From Pseudomonas sp. NBRC 111124 (GTDB lineage Bacteria; Pseudomonadota; Gammaproteobacteria; Pseudomonadales; Pseudomonadaceae): a stretch of 64,000 nucleotides of DNA. The stretch's first letter is position 1; each line of letters starts with the position of its first letter. A program made the translations under genes and the position numbers. This document shows positions 52,625-61,390 of this stretch, in pieces. Below the pieces are notes generated by a model. The model worked only from the letters and a program-made list of their open reading frames with translations, was not told the DNA's origin and searched no databases. The stretch lies in contig NZ_BCBA01000034.1 of NCBI RefSeq assembly GCF_001320245.1, positions 43,699 through 107,698 of the forward strand, in the 5' to 3' direction.

Positions 52625-53131
52625 CTAGGGGTAAAGAAATGTGGAAAAGTGAACGGCGCTTTGGGGGCCAGCCCTGACGCTACCCTCCAGAGTGCCCACG
52701 TGATCACTTCTAAGGGTCAGGTACAAGGTGGCCAAGCCATCTTGCCCAGTACCCAGTTGGAACAGCATGGCCTGGCCATGGGACATCGACAGTTGCGGCT
52801 GCGGTTGCAACGTCTCGATACTGGCGTTACGAAGCAACGATCCCTCAAGTTGCACCTCCACCGGCTGACCGGAGATACCCTGAACGGTGATGAAAAGGCT
52901 GTCTGTCGTGCCACTTCGGCTGAGGCGCTGGTACTCGACCCGTACCCGGCCATCCTGGCTCACCACCTCGGCATCGCTCAGCGGGCCATTACCGAAGAGG
53001 CCTGCCAAGGCAAGCAATACGATGGCCACGAGCACGTACCACCCCACGCGCTCGAAGCGCCAGACGCGCTGCTGCATCGGCATATTTTCTTGAACAGGGT
53101 GACGTCTGGATACCAATTCATCTTCCGACAT
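52625..53131 (-). CDS. hypothetical single-TM protein
   Basis: 168 residues. One TM (WYVLVAIVLLALAGLFGNGP, about residues 30-50) is followed by a beta-rich extracytoplasmic domain (VRVEYQRLSRSGTTDSLFIT). It is expected at the periplasmic face. ATG 53131 is preferred to GTG 53137. The arrangement CinA - this gene - DUF421 with tiny gaps (5 and 9 nt) implies one operon. Function unknown. Confidence 0.7.
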   Translation of the reverse strand: MSEDELVSRRHPVQENMPMQQRVWRFERVGWYVLVAIVLLALAGLFGNGPLSDAEVVSQDGRVRVEYQRLSRSGTTDSLFITVQGISGQPVEVQLEGSLLRNASIETLQPQPQLSMSHGQAMLFQLGTGQDGLATLYLTLRSDHVGTLEGSVRAGPQSAVHFSTFLYP

Positions 53132-53142
53132 GACCACAGCCC

Positions 53143-53646
53143 TCAGGCGCGCTCACCGCGTAACCAGCGCTGGTGATAGTAGGAAAGCCGGGTCAACCCG
53201 AACAGGGCACCTTGGCGCATGACCTCAGACCGCTCGCCGAAGAAACGTTGAGTGCGCGTGAAAACGGCATTTGGCTCGCCGGCGAAAGCCCACGCAAAGC
53301 ACATCGTCCCCGGTGGTATCCCGGATTCGGGCGCCGGCCCGGCTACCCCGGTGGTGGCGATCACAACATTTGCATCGCTGTCTCTCAAGGCGCCCAAGGC
53401 CATTTCCCAAGCTACTGCTTCGCTGGTCAGGCCGTATCGTTCGATGGTTTCGGCGCTGACCCCCAGCAGGCGTTTCTTGGCGCTGGGTGAGTAGACGACG
53501 TAGCCGCTTTCCAGCACCTCTCCTGTACCCGGTACCGCGGCCAACAAAGCCACCATGCAGCCCGCAGTGCACGATTCTGCGGTGGTCAAAATCAGTTTGT
53601 TGTTTTTGAGATAGCCGAGGGCGGCCAGTACAGGGTCGTTTTCCAT
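53143..53646 (-). CDS. CinA-family (nicotinamide-nucleotide amidohydrolase-like) protein
   Basis: 167 residues equal to the C-terminal CinA/PncC domain: TTAESCTAGCMVALLAAVPG near residue 21, ESGYVVYSPSAKKRLLGV, VVIATTGVAGPAPE and GTMCFAWAF. PncC enzymes deamidate NMN in NAD salvage. The core pseudomonad gene normally sits near recA, so this is a second copy in a stress block. First gene of a three-gene minus-strand operon. Confidence 0.83.
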   Translation of the reverse strand: MENDPVLAALGYLKNNKLILTTAESCTAGCMVALLAAVPGTGEVLESGYVVYSPSAKKRLLGVSAETIERYGLTSEAVAWEMALGALRDSDANVVIATTGVAGPAPESGIPPGTMCFAWAFAGEPNAVFTRTQRFFGERSEVMRQGALFGLTRLSYYHQRWLRGERA

Positions 53647-53799
53647 TCCAGAATCGACTCGCTTGTTTTGCGGTGGACGCGAGCCTGGGGTAATTGGTTC
53701 ATCGCCCCTGTTGCCCGCCCATCTCCTGAAGTGTCACTGACCTGAACTTTGCCCCGTGGATTGGCTTCCCTTGTTCAAAGGCAATGGGAGGAGAGCAAC

Positions 53800-53961
53800 A
53801 TGCAGAAAGTGAGCGACAGGCAAAAAGAAGGTGCGCAGACAAGGCCGCATGGGGAAGAGGAGCGAGACAACGATGCTCATCGTCCGGATGGATCCACCGG
53901 CACATCACATGACTCGACAGCGCAAAAAACGGCCCGTGATCACGATCAGCACAAACGCTGA
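53800..53961 (+). CDS. small hydrophilic protein
   Basis: 53 residues, MQKVSDRQKEGAQTRPHGEE onward, very rich in Asp, His, Lys, Gln and Thr with no hydrophobic core, as in small disordered stress proteins. ATG 53800 has GGAGGAG 6 nt upstream. It is followed by a strong hairpin with T-run. Confidence 0.6.
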   Translation: MQKVSDRQKEGAQTRPHGEEERDNDAHRPDGSTGTSHDSTAQKTARDHDQHKR

Positions 53962-53982
53962 AACTGCCACGCAAAACGGTTT

Positions 53983-54011
53983 GAGGCTCGCCAACTCGGC
54001 GAGCCTCTTTT
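53983..54011. terminator. intrinsic terminator, convergent
   Basis: GAGGCTCGCC (53983-53992), loop AACTC, GGCGAGCCTC (53998-54007), then TTTT. It serves the small plus-strand gene and probably also the minus-strand SDR gene ending at 54014. Confidence 0.88.
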
Positions 54012-54013
54012 CG

Positions 54014-54871
54014 CTAAAGGATCGGTTTGCCCCCAGTCACTGCGTAACGTGAGCCACTTATATAACTGGCCTCGTCGGAGCCCAGCAGCACGTAGATCGG
54101 CGCGACCTCCACCGGTTGACCAGGACGTCCCAGTGGTGTTTTCGAACCGAAGTTCTTGACCGCTTCATCTGGCATGGTGGAAGGAATTAGAGGCGTCCAG
54201 ATAGGCCCTGGCGCAACGCTGTTGACCCGAATGCCTTTCTTGCCTAGCAGCTGAGCCAGGCCAGCAGTGAAGTTGGCAATGGCCCCCTTGGTCGTGGCGT
54301 AGGCCAGCAGGCTGGGGGATGGATCGTCGGAATTGACCGAGCTCGTATTGATGATCGAACTGCCCTTGGGCATGGAAGGCAGGGCCGCCTGGCAAATCCG
54401 GAAGATGGCGGTGATGTTGGTATCGAAGGTTTTCACCCATTCATCATCGTCGATCTCTTCCAAGGTCTCGTGGGACATCTGGAACGCCGCGTTGTTGACC
54501 AGGATGTCGATACGCCCGAACTGGCTGACGGTCTTTTCGACGATGTCGTAGCAGTGCTGTTTCTGCGCCAGGTCTCCGGGCAACAACAGGCATTGACGGC
54601 CTGCGGACTCAACCCAGCGCGCGGTTTCTTGCGCGTCGTCATGCTCATTCAGATAAGCGATAGCGACGTCGGCGCCTTCACGGGCATAGGCAATCGCCAC
54701 TGCCCGCCCGATGCCGCTGTCTGCTCCGGTGATAAGGGCAATCTTGCCTTCGAGTCGATTGTGGCCGGTATACGACTGCTCACCACAATCCGGGTAAGGC
54801 TCCATCTTGCGTTGTGAGCCGGGGACATTTTGAGGCTGCGAAGGGAAGGGTGGGGTAGGGAAGTCGCGCAT
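54014..54871 (-). CDS. SDR-family oxidoreductase (YghA-like)
   Basis: 285 residues with an N-terminal extension of about 40 residues (FPTPPFPSQPQNVPGSQRKM) characteristic of the YghA/GsiB-type 'general stress' SDRs. The NAD(P) motif TGADSGIGRAVA is near 50, NNAA near 127, and the catalytic Ser...YATTK near 193. Substrate unknown. ATG 54871 has a ribosome site GCAGGAGC. It is divergent from the next small membrane gene. Confidence 0.88.
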   Translation of the reverse strand: MRDFPTPPFPSQPQNVPGSQRKMEPYPDCGEQSYTGHNRLEGKIALITGADSGIGRAVAIAYAREGADVAIAYLNEHDDAQETARWVESAGRQCLLLPGDLAQKQHCYDIVEKTVSQFGRIDILVNNAAFQMSHETLEEIDDDEWVKTFDTNITAIFRICQAALPSMPKGSSIINTSSVNSDDPSPSLLAYATTKGAIANFTAGLAQLLGKKGIRVNSVAPGPIWTPLIPSTMPDEAVKNFGSKTPLGRPGQPVEVAPIYVLLGSDEASYISGSRYAVTGGKPIL

Positions 54872-55067
54872 GGTAGAAGCTCCTGCAGTTGAGAACGTTC
54901 ATACCGGTTCGAAAAGCCTGGCCTGCGCGTGTTGGTTTCAATCTGCGGTTGGTACGACGAGCGGTGCGGAATATCAATCCAATTGAATTCCATGCCCCAT
55001 CGCCTGTTCTACCGGACTCAGCTCCAGTCTCATCTCTTCGCTCGGAGCCCAATTCCCGGAGTAGCGA

Positions 55068-55592
55068 GTGTCTCGAATCATTACCCCAGCGACCCCTGAG
55101 CACGAGATCAGCGAGCACAATGCCAGGATGTTTGGCTCTCCCAAGGAGCGTCTGGATTTTTACCGGCGTGAGATCCAGTACGAAACCAGCATCCTGGCCA
55201 ACCGTACGGATGCCTACCTGGCGGCGCAGTCATTCCTGGTCATCGCTTTCGTCTCATCCATGGGAAACCTCAATCAAGGGTGGGGCGAGATGTTCACCCT
55301 CATCGTGCCCGCGTTCCTCGCCTTGCTCGGGGTACTGAGTTCGCTCAACGCCTGGCCTGGCATCCGGGCGGCGTACAACATCATCGATCACTGGCAGTTC
55401 AAGCAGAGCCACCTGCTGCGCAGCGAGCCATTGATGGGGTTGGCTTACGACGAGTCGCCGCTGTTCTGTGAGGCGGAAACCTCGCGTGCAGGGCATCGAA
55501 AGTCATTGCTGTTCTCGCTACGGACGCCGTGGATCTTTCTGGTGTTCTGGGTGTTATTGGGTAGCTACTCGGTTTACATCCAACTGGCCTGA
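55068..55592 (+). CDS. small membrane protein of unknown function
   Basis: 174 residues: a charged N-terminal helix (ERLDFYRREIQYETSILANR), two TM segments (about 48-62 AAQSFLVIAFVSSMG; 72-92 MFTLIVPAFLALLGVLSSLN), a soluble part, and a last TM (WIFLVFWVLLGSYSVYIQL). The layout is like RipA/SLATT-type small membrane proteins. GTG 55068 with GGAG upstream. No function assigned. Confidence 0.65.
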   Translation: MSRIITPATPEHEISEHNARMFGSPKERLDFYRREIQYETSILANRTDAYLAAQSFLVIAFVSSMGNLNQGWGEMFTLIVPAFLALLGVLSSLNAWPGIRAAYNIIDHWQFKQSHLLRSEPLMGLAYDESPLFCEAETSRAGHRKSLLFSLRTPWIFLVFWVLLGSYSVYIQLA

Positions 55593-55624
55593 ACACGTTT
55601 GCGTGCAAACATGGAGGTAACGTT

Positions 55625-56698
55625 TTGACGACTGAGGCATTACTGACCGAGCTCCTCAACGCCCGAGGGCCGGGCGGACAAGAAGATGAAGTACGGGCCA
55701 TTTGTCTGCGCGAGCTGCGCCTATTCTGTGATGACACGCACATCGACCCTGCTGGCAATGTGGTGGGGGTGATTCGTGGGGGCCGCACTGGTAGCCCAGA
55801 GGCAGCCATACGCGTTATGGCCCACCTCGATGAGATCGCGATGATCGTCAAAAATGTGCTGGAGAACGGCACCCTGGAGGTGCTCGCTCTAGGTGGTTCG
55901 CAACCGATAAGCTTCGGTGTCTGCCCTGTCGATATCCTGGGCGATGAACACATCCTGCCGGGTGTTTTGTCCTACGGTTCCATGCACAACAGCGGTCGTA
56001 CTTCGAATGGAAGAGACGTGCTGGCAGGAAATGTTCAGTGGAAAGATGTCTATATCGTCACGCGCAAGAGCCAGTCGGATCTCCAGCAACTTGGCGTTCG
56101 GCCTGGTACTCGAGTCGTGCTCAGTCAGCACTGGCGTAAGCCCTTCAAGGTACATGACTGTATTGCCGCTCACTTCCTCGACGACCGAGCTCCGCTGAGC
56201 GCTGTCATTCTCTGTGCGAAGCTGCTGAGTGAACGGCGAGGAAAACTGAAGCAGGACGTTTGGTTCGTGCTTACGACGCTGGAGGAAGAGTCGAATGCCG
56301 GCGCCATGTACGCAGCTTCCCGACTGCCCGGCGACACTACAATCGCTGTCGAGGTCGGCCCTGTACTTGAGGAATATGGCACGGAGCTTTCGGCCAACCC
56401 GATCATCAATACCGGCGACCAGAAGGGATACTACAGCCGCACCGTGGTGCAGGGCCTGATCGCCGCTGGCCTAAAGGCCGGCTTTAAGCCCCAGTCGGCA
56501 TTGCTCGTCGATTTTGCATCCGATGCAAGCGCGGTGATGAGCGCCGGGATCGATGCCCGGGCTGGTTGCATTGCTATACCGACCGAGAATACCCATGGCT
56601 TCGAAATGGTGCTTCTGGAGGGGATTACGGCCTGCGCCGCAACACTGGTCGAATTCATGCTGGATGCCCATCTGTCCGACATTTCAAGAACTGGCTGA
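55625..56698 (+). CDS. M42-family metallopeptidase
   Basis: 357-residue co-catalytic di-zinc aminopeptidase of the M42/FrvX type. Metal and catalytic residues: MAHLDEIAMIV (HxD), DDRAPLSAVI, LTTLEEESNAGA (Glu-Glu), AVEVGP and ENTHGFEMV (His). The nearest named group is the osmoprotectant NAGGN-associated peptidases, but NAGGN genes are not next to it. It starts 33 nt after the previous gene. Confidence 0.85.
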   Translation: MTTEALLTELLNARGPGGQEDEVRAICLRELRLFCDDTHIDPAGNVVGVIRGGRTGSPEAAIRVMAHLDEIAMIVKNVLENGTLEVLALGGSQPISFGVCPVDILGDEHILPGVLSYGSMHNSGRTSNGRDVLAGNVQWKDVYIVTRKSQSDLQQLGVRPGTRVVLSQHWRKPFKVHDCIAAHFLDDRAPLSAVILCAKLLSERRGKLKQDVWFVLTTLEEESNAGAMYAASRLPGDTTIAVEVGPVLEEYGTELSANPIINTGDQKGYYSRTVVQGLIAAGLKAGFKPQSALLVDFASDASAVMSAGIDARAGCIAIPTENTHGFEMVLLEGITACAATLVEFMLDAHLSDISRTG

Positions 56699-56770
56699 AC
56701 GCCATTGGAGTAGGGCGCCCTGAGCTTAAGACAGGCGAAGAAACCTTCGCCCTCGCCTTGGGAGTGTCCT

Positions 56771-57862
56771 ATGCAAAAGTGCCATTGGGTGGCTGCGGTT
56801 TCGGTCTTGGGGGTCTCGATAGCGCTGGGCGGGTGCGCCCGCGATCCTGAAAAGCGCTCGGTCTCCGAGCTTGCTGTGAGTGGCACCAAAAGTCTTTTGC
56901 GCACGGATTCCGACATGCAGAAGCTGCTGAACAAGTTTGCCAGCTTCGATGCCAAGGCCATCGAGAAGACCACGCCTCAGGAGGCCCGTCAGCAGCCGAC
57001 CATGGCCGATGCTGTGAAGGGCGTGCTGGAAGATCAGAAACGCAGTTCGAGCCCCGAGTCATTGGTGCCCGGCGTCACCACGCGGGAAATCTCGATACCC
57101 AGCCCGTCAGGCTCCATGCCGGCCACGGTGTATACGCCGCCAGGCAATGGCCCTCTCCCAGCGGTGCTGTTCTTCCACGGCGGCGGTTGGGTGATAGCAG
57201 ATCGGAAAGTTTACGATGGCGGCGCACGCGGGTTGGCCAAGCAAGCCGATGCCGTGGTGGTATCGGTCGATTACCGCTTGGCTCCTGAGCACAAATTCCC
57301 CGCTGCGCATGACGATGCCCTGGCGGCTTACCGTTGGCTGGCAAGAAACGCCGCCTCCGTTGGCGGGGATCCAGAGCGCCTGGCATTGGCCGGCGAAAGC
57401 GCAGGCGGCAACCTCGCCGTCGCTACTGCAATGGGCGCCCGAGATGCTGGCCTGACAGCACCGAAACACGTCCTTTCGGTGTATCCGGTTGCGCAGTCGA
57501 GCACCGATACCGCTTCCTACCTCAAGTACGCCGATGCCATGCCGCTGAATCGTCCGATGATGCTGTGGTTCATCGGCCAAGTCACCAGTTCGCCTGCCGA
57601 TGTCCAGGATCCACGTATCAACCTCGTCAAGGCTGACCTGCATGGCTTGCCTCCGGTGACCATCATCAACGCGGAAATCGATCCGCTGCGCGACGATGGC
57701 GCCCAGTTGGAGCAGGCGCTACGCACAGCAGGTGTGGCGGTAGATCGCAAAGTCTACGACGGCGTGACGCACGAGTTCTTCGGCACTGCCGCCGTCGTGA
57801 AGAAGGCTGAGGACGCACAGGCCTATGCGGGTCAGCGCCTGAAAACTGACCTCGCCAAATAG
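56771..57862 (+). CDS. alpha/beta hydrolase lipoprotein (HSL-type esterase)
   Basis: 363 residues. A lipoprotein signal peptide with lipobox ALGGC (Cys22) is followed by an HSL/BD-FAE-like esterase: HGGGW near 137, GESAGGNLAVA near 212 (nucleophile Ser), a late acid in AEIDPLRDDG and His in GVTHEFFG. The protein is probably anchored to the outer membrane. Unlike cytosolic HSL esterases it has the lipid anchor. ATG 56771 is the start. Confidence 0.85.
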   Translation: MQKCHWVAAVSVLGVSIALGGCARDPEKRSVSELAVSGTKSLLRTDSDMQKLLNKFASFDAKAIEKTTPQEARQQPTMADAVKGVLEDQKRSSSPESLVPGVTTREISIPSPSGSMPATVYTPPGNGPLPAVLFFHGGGWVIADRKVYDGGARGLAKQADAVVVSVDYRLAPEHKFPAAHDDALAAYRWLARNAASVGGDPERLALAGESAGGNLAVATAMGARDAGLTAPKHVLSVYPVAQSSTDTASYLKYADAMPLNRPMMLWFIGQVTSSPADVQDPRINLVKADLHGLPPVTIINAEIDPLRDDGAQLEQALRTAGVAVDRKVYDGVTHEFFGTAAVVKKAEDAQAYAGQRLKTDLAK

Positions 57863-57917
57863 AGCGCAAGCATGCGTTAACGCCAATCAGTGCCCTTGAG
57901 GCAGCCGGAGAATCCTG

Positions 57918-59015
57918 ATGAATAACCAACCGGATACACCCGTTGCAATTATGCCGCTGCGCTTCCAGCCCTCTTTCGAGCAAATTCCGGATGACGAAGC
58001 CGAGACGAGCAGGGAGCTGGCTGAAACCCTACGGCAGATCATGGAAACCACGTTCAAGGACAACGGCCACGCCAACCGCAGTGTCCATGCCAAGGGACAC
58101 GGATTGCTGCGCGGGAAAGTGACCATCCTCGAAGGACTGCCAGCGGAACTGGCACAAGGTGCCTTTGCCAAGCCCGCTACGCTGCCGGCCTTTCTGCGGT
58201 TTTCCACCAACCCAGGGGATGTGCTCGATGACAAGGTATCGACCCCGAGGGGCTTGGCACTGAAGATCGTGGGTGTCGAAGGCTCCCGCCTACCTGGCAG
58301 TGAGGGGCAGGTGACCCAGGACTTCGTCACCGAGAATGCCAAAGCCTTCACCTCGGCAACGCCCAAGGCGTTCCTGAAAACGCTGAAGATGCTCGCGAAG
58401 ACGACGGACAAGGCACCAGGCATGAAGAAGGCACTGTCAGCCGCACTGCGGGGAGTGGAATCGCTGGTCGAATCGGTGGGCGGCGAAAGCGCTACGCTGA
58501 AGAGCCTCGGTGGCCATCCCCAGACGCATATTCTGGGCGAGACCTTCACCACGGTGGTGCCGATCCTCTACGGCCCTTATTACGCCAAGCTGGCCATTGT
58601 TCCTGTGTCGCCCTCGCTAACCGAGTTGACTGATCTCAAAGTGGAGCTGAAGGGCGACCCGGACGGGCTTCGCCATGCCGTAGAGGCGTTTTTCAGGCAG
58701 AACGGCGGCATCTGGGAGCTGCGTGTGCAGCTGGCCACTGACATCGAGAAGATGGCCATCGAGGACGCATCAGTGAAATGGTCGGAAGCGTTGAGCCCCT
58801 ACGTGACAGTTGCCAGGGTAGAGGTCGAACCGCAGGCCGCCTGGGATGATGAAAAGGTACGCGACATCGATGATGGCATGGCATTCAGCCCCTGGCATGG
58901 GTTGGCTGCGCATCGTCCCCTGGGAGGCATCATGCGGGTGCGCAGGCCCTCATACGAAATGTCAGCGCAGTTTCGCGCTACGCACAATGGGTGCCCGATT
59001 CACGAACCGCGTTGA
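57918..59015 (+). CDS. SrpA-like catalase family protein
   Basis: 365 residues of the short catalase/SrpA group. The distal His lies in RSVHAKGHGLLRG near residue 58, Asn-containing LRFSTNPGD near 95, and the proximal haem-ligand Tyr in RRPSYEMSAQFR near 345. Expected H2O2 or peroxide removal. It is shorter than monofunctional catalases (about 480) because it lacks the flavodoxin-like tail. ATG 57918 follows GGAGAATCC. Confidence 0.85.
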   Translation: MNNQPDTPVAIMPLRFQPSFEQIPDDEAETSRELAETLRQIMETTFKDNGHANRSVHAKGHGLLRGKVTILEGLPAELAQGAFAKPATLPAFLRFSTNPGDVLDDKVSTPRGLALKIVGVEGSRLPGSEGQVTQDFVTENAKAFTSATPKAFLKTLKMLAKTTDKAPGMKKALSAALRGVESLVESVGGESATLKSLGGHPQTHILGETFTTVVPILYGPYYAKLAIVPVSPSLTELTDLKVELKGDPDGLRHAVEAFFRQNGGIWELRVQLATDIEKMAIEDASVKWSEALSPYVTVARVEVEPQAAWDDEKVRDIDDGMAFSPWHGLAAHRPLGGIMRVRRPSYEMSAQFRATHNGCPIHEPR

Positions 59016-59131
59016 ATTTACGCAGTTGGCACATTTTCCATCCATGAGCGATGTGCATGCCCCCTGGCAATCCAATGGAATTATCTCTTCTACGGCTTGC
59101 TCAATAGCGTATGAACTAGGGAGCGGATCTT

Positions 59132-59425
59132 GTGCCAGCACTTCAATTGTACGTAATCGAGTATGACCTGCACGGTGACCATCGGACGTTCATCATCCGC
59201 TTGGAGAAAATGGACAACGCCGTGGCTTGGCACTGGGCCAGTTGCGATGCCGGCGTTGGCATCATCCCAAGATTCAGTCAGCAGAAAATCAAGTTGGTCA
59301 GTCGACCGATGGCCGAGCGCTATGGCATCGCTAAGGTGAAGTGGCGGCTCGCCGGCGATGGCCCTGAATTCGTAGCGCAACCTATCGATGTCAAAAAATT
59401 CTCGGGGGTTGCTGAAGGTACTTGA
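59132..59425 (+). CDS. small protein, DUF6555-like
   Basis: 97 residues, MPALQLYVIEYDLHGDHRTF at the start and FSQQKIKLVSRPMAERYGIA later, alpha/beta. Similar short conserved pseudomonad proteins are placed in DUF6555. GTG 59132 has AGGGAG 7-9 nt upstream. Function unknown. It may be cotranscribed with the next two small genes. Confidence 0.65.
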   Translation: MPALQLYVIEYDLHGDHRTFIIRLEKMDNAVAWHWASCDAGVGIIPRFSQQKIKLVSRPMAERYGIAKVKWRLAGDGPEFVAQPIDVKKFSGVAEGT

Positions 59426-59463
59426 AGCCCGGCGCCCCGATCCATCTGCTTTGAGGTATTGCC

Positions 59464-59622
59464 ATGCAGCCGAAAACCGAAGGCTCCGAAGAAAAAGGGC
59501 CAAGCGACGTGCCCTTCATTAACGATCCGGAAAAGCCCACGTCGCCGCCACTCAATGACGCTGATGCAACGGAGGCAGCCGAGGCAGAGGAAGACATCCA
59601 GGATGACGGCGAAGCCATTTAA
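59464..59622 (+). CDS. small acidic protein
   Basis: 52 residues, MQPKTEGSEEKGPSDVPFIN then PLNDADATEAAEAEEDIQDD, highly acidic and Pro/Ala rich, probably disordered. ATG 59464 has TTGAGG 7 nt upstream. Start and stop are clear, and the next gene begins 16 nt later. Unknown role. Confidence 0.6.
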   Translation: MQPKTEGSEEKGPSDVPFINDPEKPTSPPLNDADATEAAEAEEDIQDDGEAI

Positions 59623-59638
59623 CCAAGAGGAGCACACG

Positions 59639-59863
59639 ATGGACAATTACCACCTCAGCCCGACATCAGAAGGATGGGAATTGAAGGAAGCCGGTGCTGA
59701 ACGCGCCTCCAAACGAGCGTCGACGAAGCACGAGCTCGTCAGCGCCCTTGCGGATTTCTTTGATGGCAAGACGGCGTCGGTGAAGATCCATAAAGCGGAT
59801 GGCACTATCGAAGAGGAACGCACCTACCCACGATCTGCTGATCCGCGCCGTAGTAAAGGTTGA
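59639..59863 (+). CDS. DUF2188 domain protein
   Basis: 74 residues with WELKEAGAERASKRASTKHE, VSALADFFDGKTASVKIHKA and DGTIEEERTYPRS, the YtfK-like/DUF2188 pattern of small stress-linked proteins. ATG 59639 has AAGAGGAG 6 nt upstream. The frame is open upstream to 59459 but that overlaps the acidic protein in another frame. Its stop overlaps the HhH gene start (TTGA). Confidence 0.75.
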   Translation: MDNYHLSPTSEGWELKEAGAERASKRASTKHELVSALADFFDGKTASVKIHKADGTIEEERTYPRSADPRRSKG

Positions 59864-60294
59864 AGACTATAACTGCCTGTGACCTCGGCATTGAGGTCAC
59901 GGATGCCCTTGGCGTGTTCAGATGGTTGTTGGCCAGCTTTCTCATGGGGAAGCGCATCCGCGCCACCGTAGCAGTGCAGGCGTACCGGATGCTTGTCGAT
60001 CAGCAGGGCCTGGGTACGCCGATTAAGCTTGCCCAGACTTCTCATTCCACACTGGTCAGACTGCTCGGGCAGGCCGGCTATGCGCGCTACGATGAATCCA
60101 CTGCCCGACGACTGCATGATCTTGGCAACAAGGTAGAAGTGGAACTTGCTGCTCAACTTGAGGCACTGCAGGAAGAATCAAATGCTGAGGGATTCAAGCG
60201 CTGGCTACTGAGTTTCGAGGGCGTAGGCCCAAAGACCGTGGAGATTTTCATGCGTGAAGGCTTGGCCCATTTGACGAAGTTGGAAGGCCATTGA
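59860..60294 (+). CDS. helix-hairpin-helix (endonuclease III-like) DNA-binding protein
   Basis: About 144 residues, all helical, ending LLSFEGVGPKTVEIFMREGL: a helix-hairpin-helix as in the HhH-GPD glycosylase fold, but without the catalytic Lys/Asp region or FeS cluster of Nth. The start is not firm: TTG 59860 overlaps the DUF2188 stop, GTG 59914 is another option. It is probably a DNA-binding or degenerate repair protein in the stress operon. Confidence 0.6.
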   Translation: MKTITACDLGIEVTDALGVFRWLLASFLMGKRIRATVAVQAYRMLVDQQGLGTPIKLAQTSHSTLVRLLGQAGYARYDESTARRLHDLGNKVEVELAAQLEALQEESNAEGFKRWLLSFEGVGPKTVEIFMREGLAHLTKLEGH

Positions 60295-60376
60295 GCATGG
60301 GTGGCCTTTAGCCCCCATCGACGCATGTCCGGATGAGTGAAACACTCGAAAATCTAACCATGGACTGGAGCAGGTG

Positions 60377-60811
60377 ATGAAGCTCGACATCGAGGGTTTG
60401 TCGCTGTCAGGTAAGACGGTAATTGTGGTAGAAGACGATCCAACGCTTCAGACCCTGTTGGTGGACATCCTGATCGAGTTGGGCGCCACCTGCGATGCGT
60501 TCGATAACTCAGAAGATGCCTTGATTCACTTGATGGGACTTAAGAGCGACTGCTCGTTGATCGTTGTCGACCATGGTGTTCCGGGAAGCATCAAAGGTAT
60601 GGAGTTCATCTCCATGGCACACGAAAGGTGGCCTGGACTACCCGCCATTCTGACTTCTGGCTACCAGCTTGATGCTTCTCAGGTGACGCCACCCGTTACC
60701 TACCTCTTCAAACCGTGGTCGATAGACGAGCTCGCTCAAGCTATTAGCCAGGCGCTTCACCCTGCAAATTTACCTTCAACTCTCCCGCCGCTCGACCAAC
60801 AAGGACTCTAG
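60377..60811 (+). CDS. stand-alone response-regulator receiver protein
   Basis: 144 residues of CheY-like fold: VIVVEDDPTLQTLL (acidic pair), SLIVVDHGVPG (phospho-acceptor Asp), ILTSGYQ (Thr/Ser) and LFKPWSID (Lys). No output domain, so a phosphorelay or scaffold part. ATG 60377 is the start. Its stop overlaps the convergent iron-permease gene by 4 nt. A second receiver of this kind is at 63149-63601. Confidence 0.83.
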   Translation: MKLDIEGLSLSGKTVIVVEDDPTLQTLLVDILIELGATCDAFDNSEDALIHLMGLKSDCSLIVVDHGVPGSIKGMEFISMAHERWPGLPAILTSGYQLDASQVTPPVTYLFKPWSIDELAQAISQALHPANLPSTLPPLDQQGL

Positions 60812-61224
60812 CGCTGCAGGTTATCCCGAGCACCATCGTCCGTGTGATGCTCAGCAGGCGCCTGATGGTGGGGATCACATTCGCTGCCCATCGCCTGATA
60901 TTCCTTGCGAAGTTTATGGATTTCCCGGTTATCGAGCGCTTCGAGATCCAATACCGACTGCTCCGCAGATTTCGTAGCGCGGATCAGTTCGTCGAGCTTC
61001 ACGTGGATGATGTCGTTATCCCGGTTCTGGGTGTTCTGAATCAGGAAAACCATCAGGAATGTGATGATGGTGGTCGACGTGTTGACGATAAGTTGCCAGG
61101 TATCGTTGTAGTGAAACCAGGGCCCAGATGCAGCCCACATGGCGATCAACACCACGGCGATCAAAAAGGTGCTCGGTTTACCGGCGTGGTTGGCGAGCCA
61201 TTGGCAGAACTGGGCGAATTTCAT
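60808..61224 (-). CDS. low-affinity iron permease family membrane protein
   Basis: 138 residues. Two TM helices (PSTFLIAVVLIAMWAASGPW; WQLIVNTSTTIITFLMVFLI) are followed by the family's IQNTQNRDNDIIHVKLDELI motif (shortened) and a charged tail. Homologues are labelled low-affinity iron permease, but bacterial function is uncertain. ATG 61224 has GGAGATGACG upstream, which decides it over GTG-like 61248. Confidence 0.8.
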   Translation of the reverse strand: MKFAQFCQWLANHAGKPSTFLIAVVLIAMWAASGPWFHYNDTWQLIVNTSTTIITFLMVFLIQNTQNRDNDIIHVKLDELIRATKSAEQSVLDLEALDNREIHKLRKEYQAMGSECDPHHQAPAEHHTDDGARDNLQR

Positions 61225-61390
61225 GACGTCATCTCCATTGCGATCCATAGGGTTTGACCGCAGCGGAGCGCTGAAATCTTTTTTTACATTTACCTCAGGT
61301 ATTGGGTGAACCCACTAAGCGCAGCGGAACGACGTGGCGTGCCGGAAAGTCAAAAAAATACTCGAAAACTTTCCCAAGGCTTCTGCGCAG

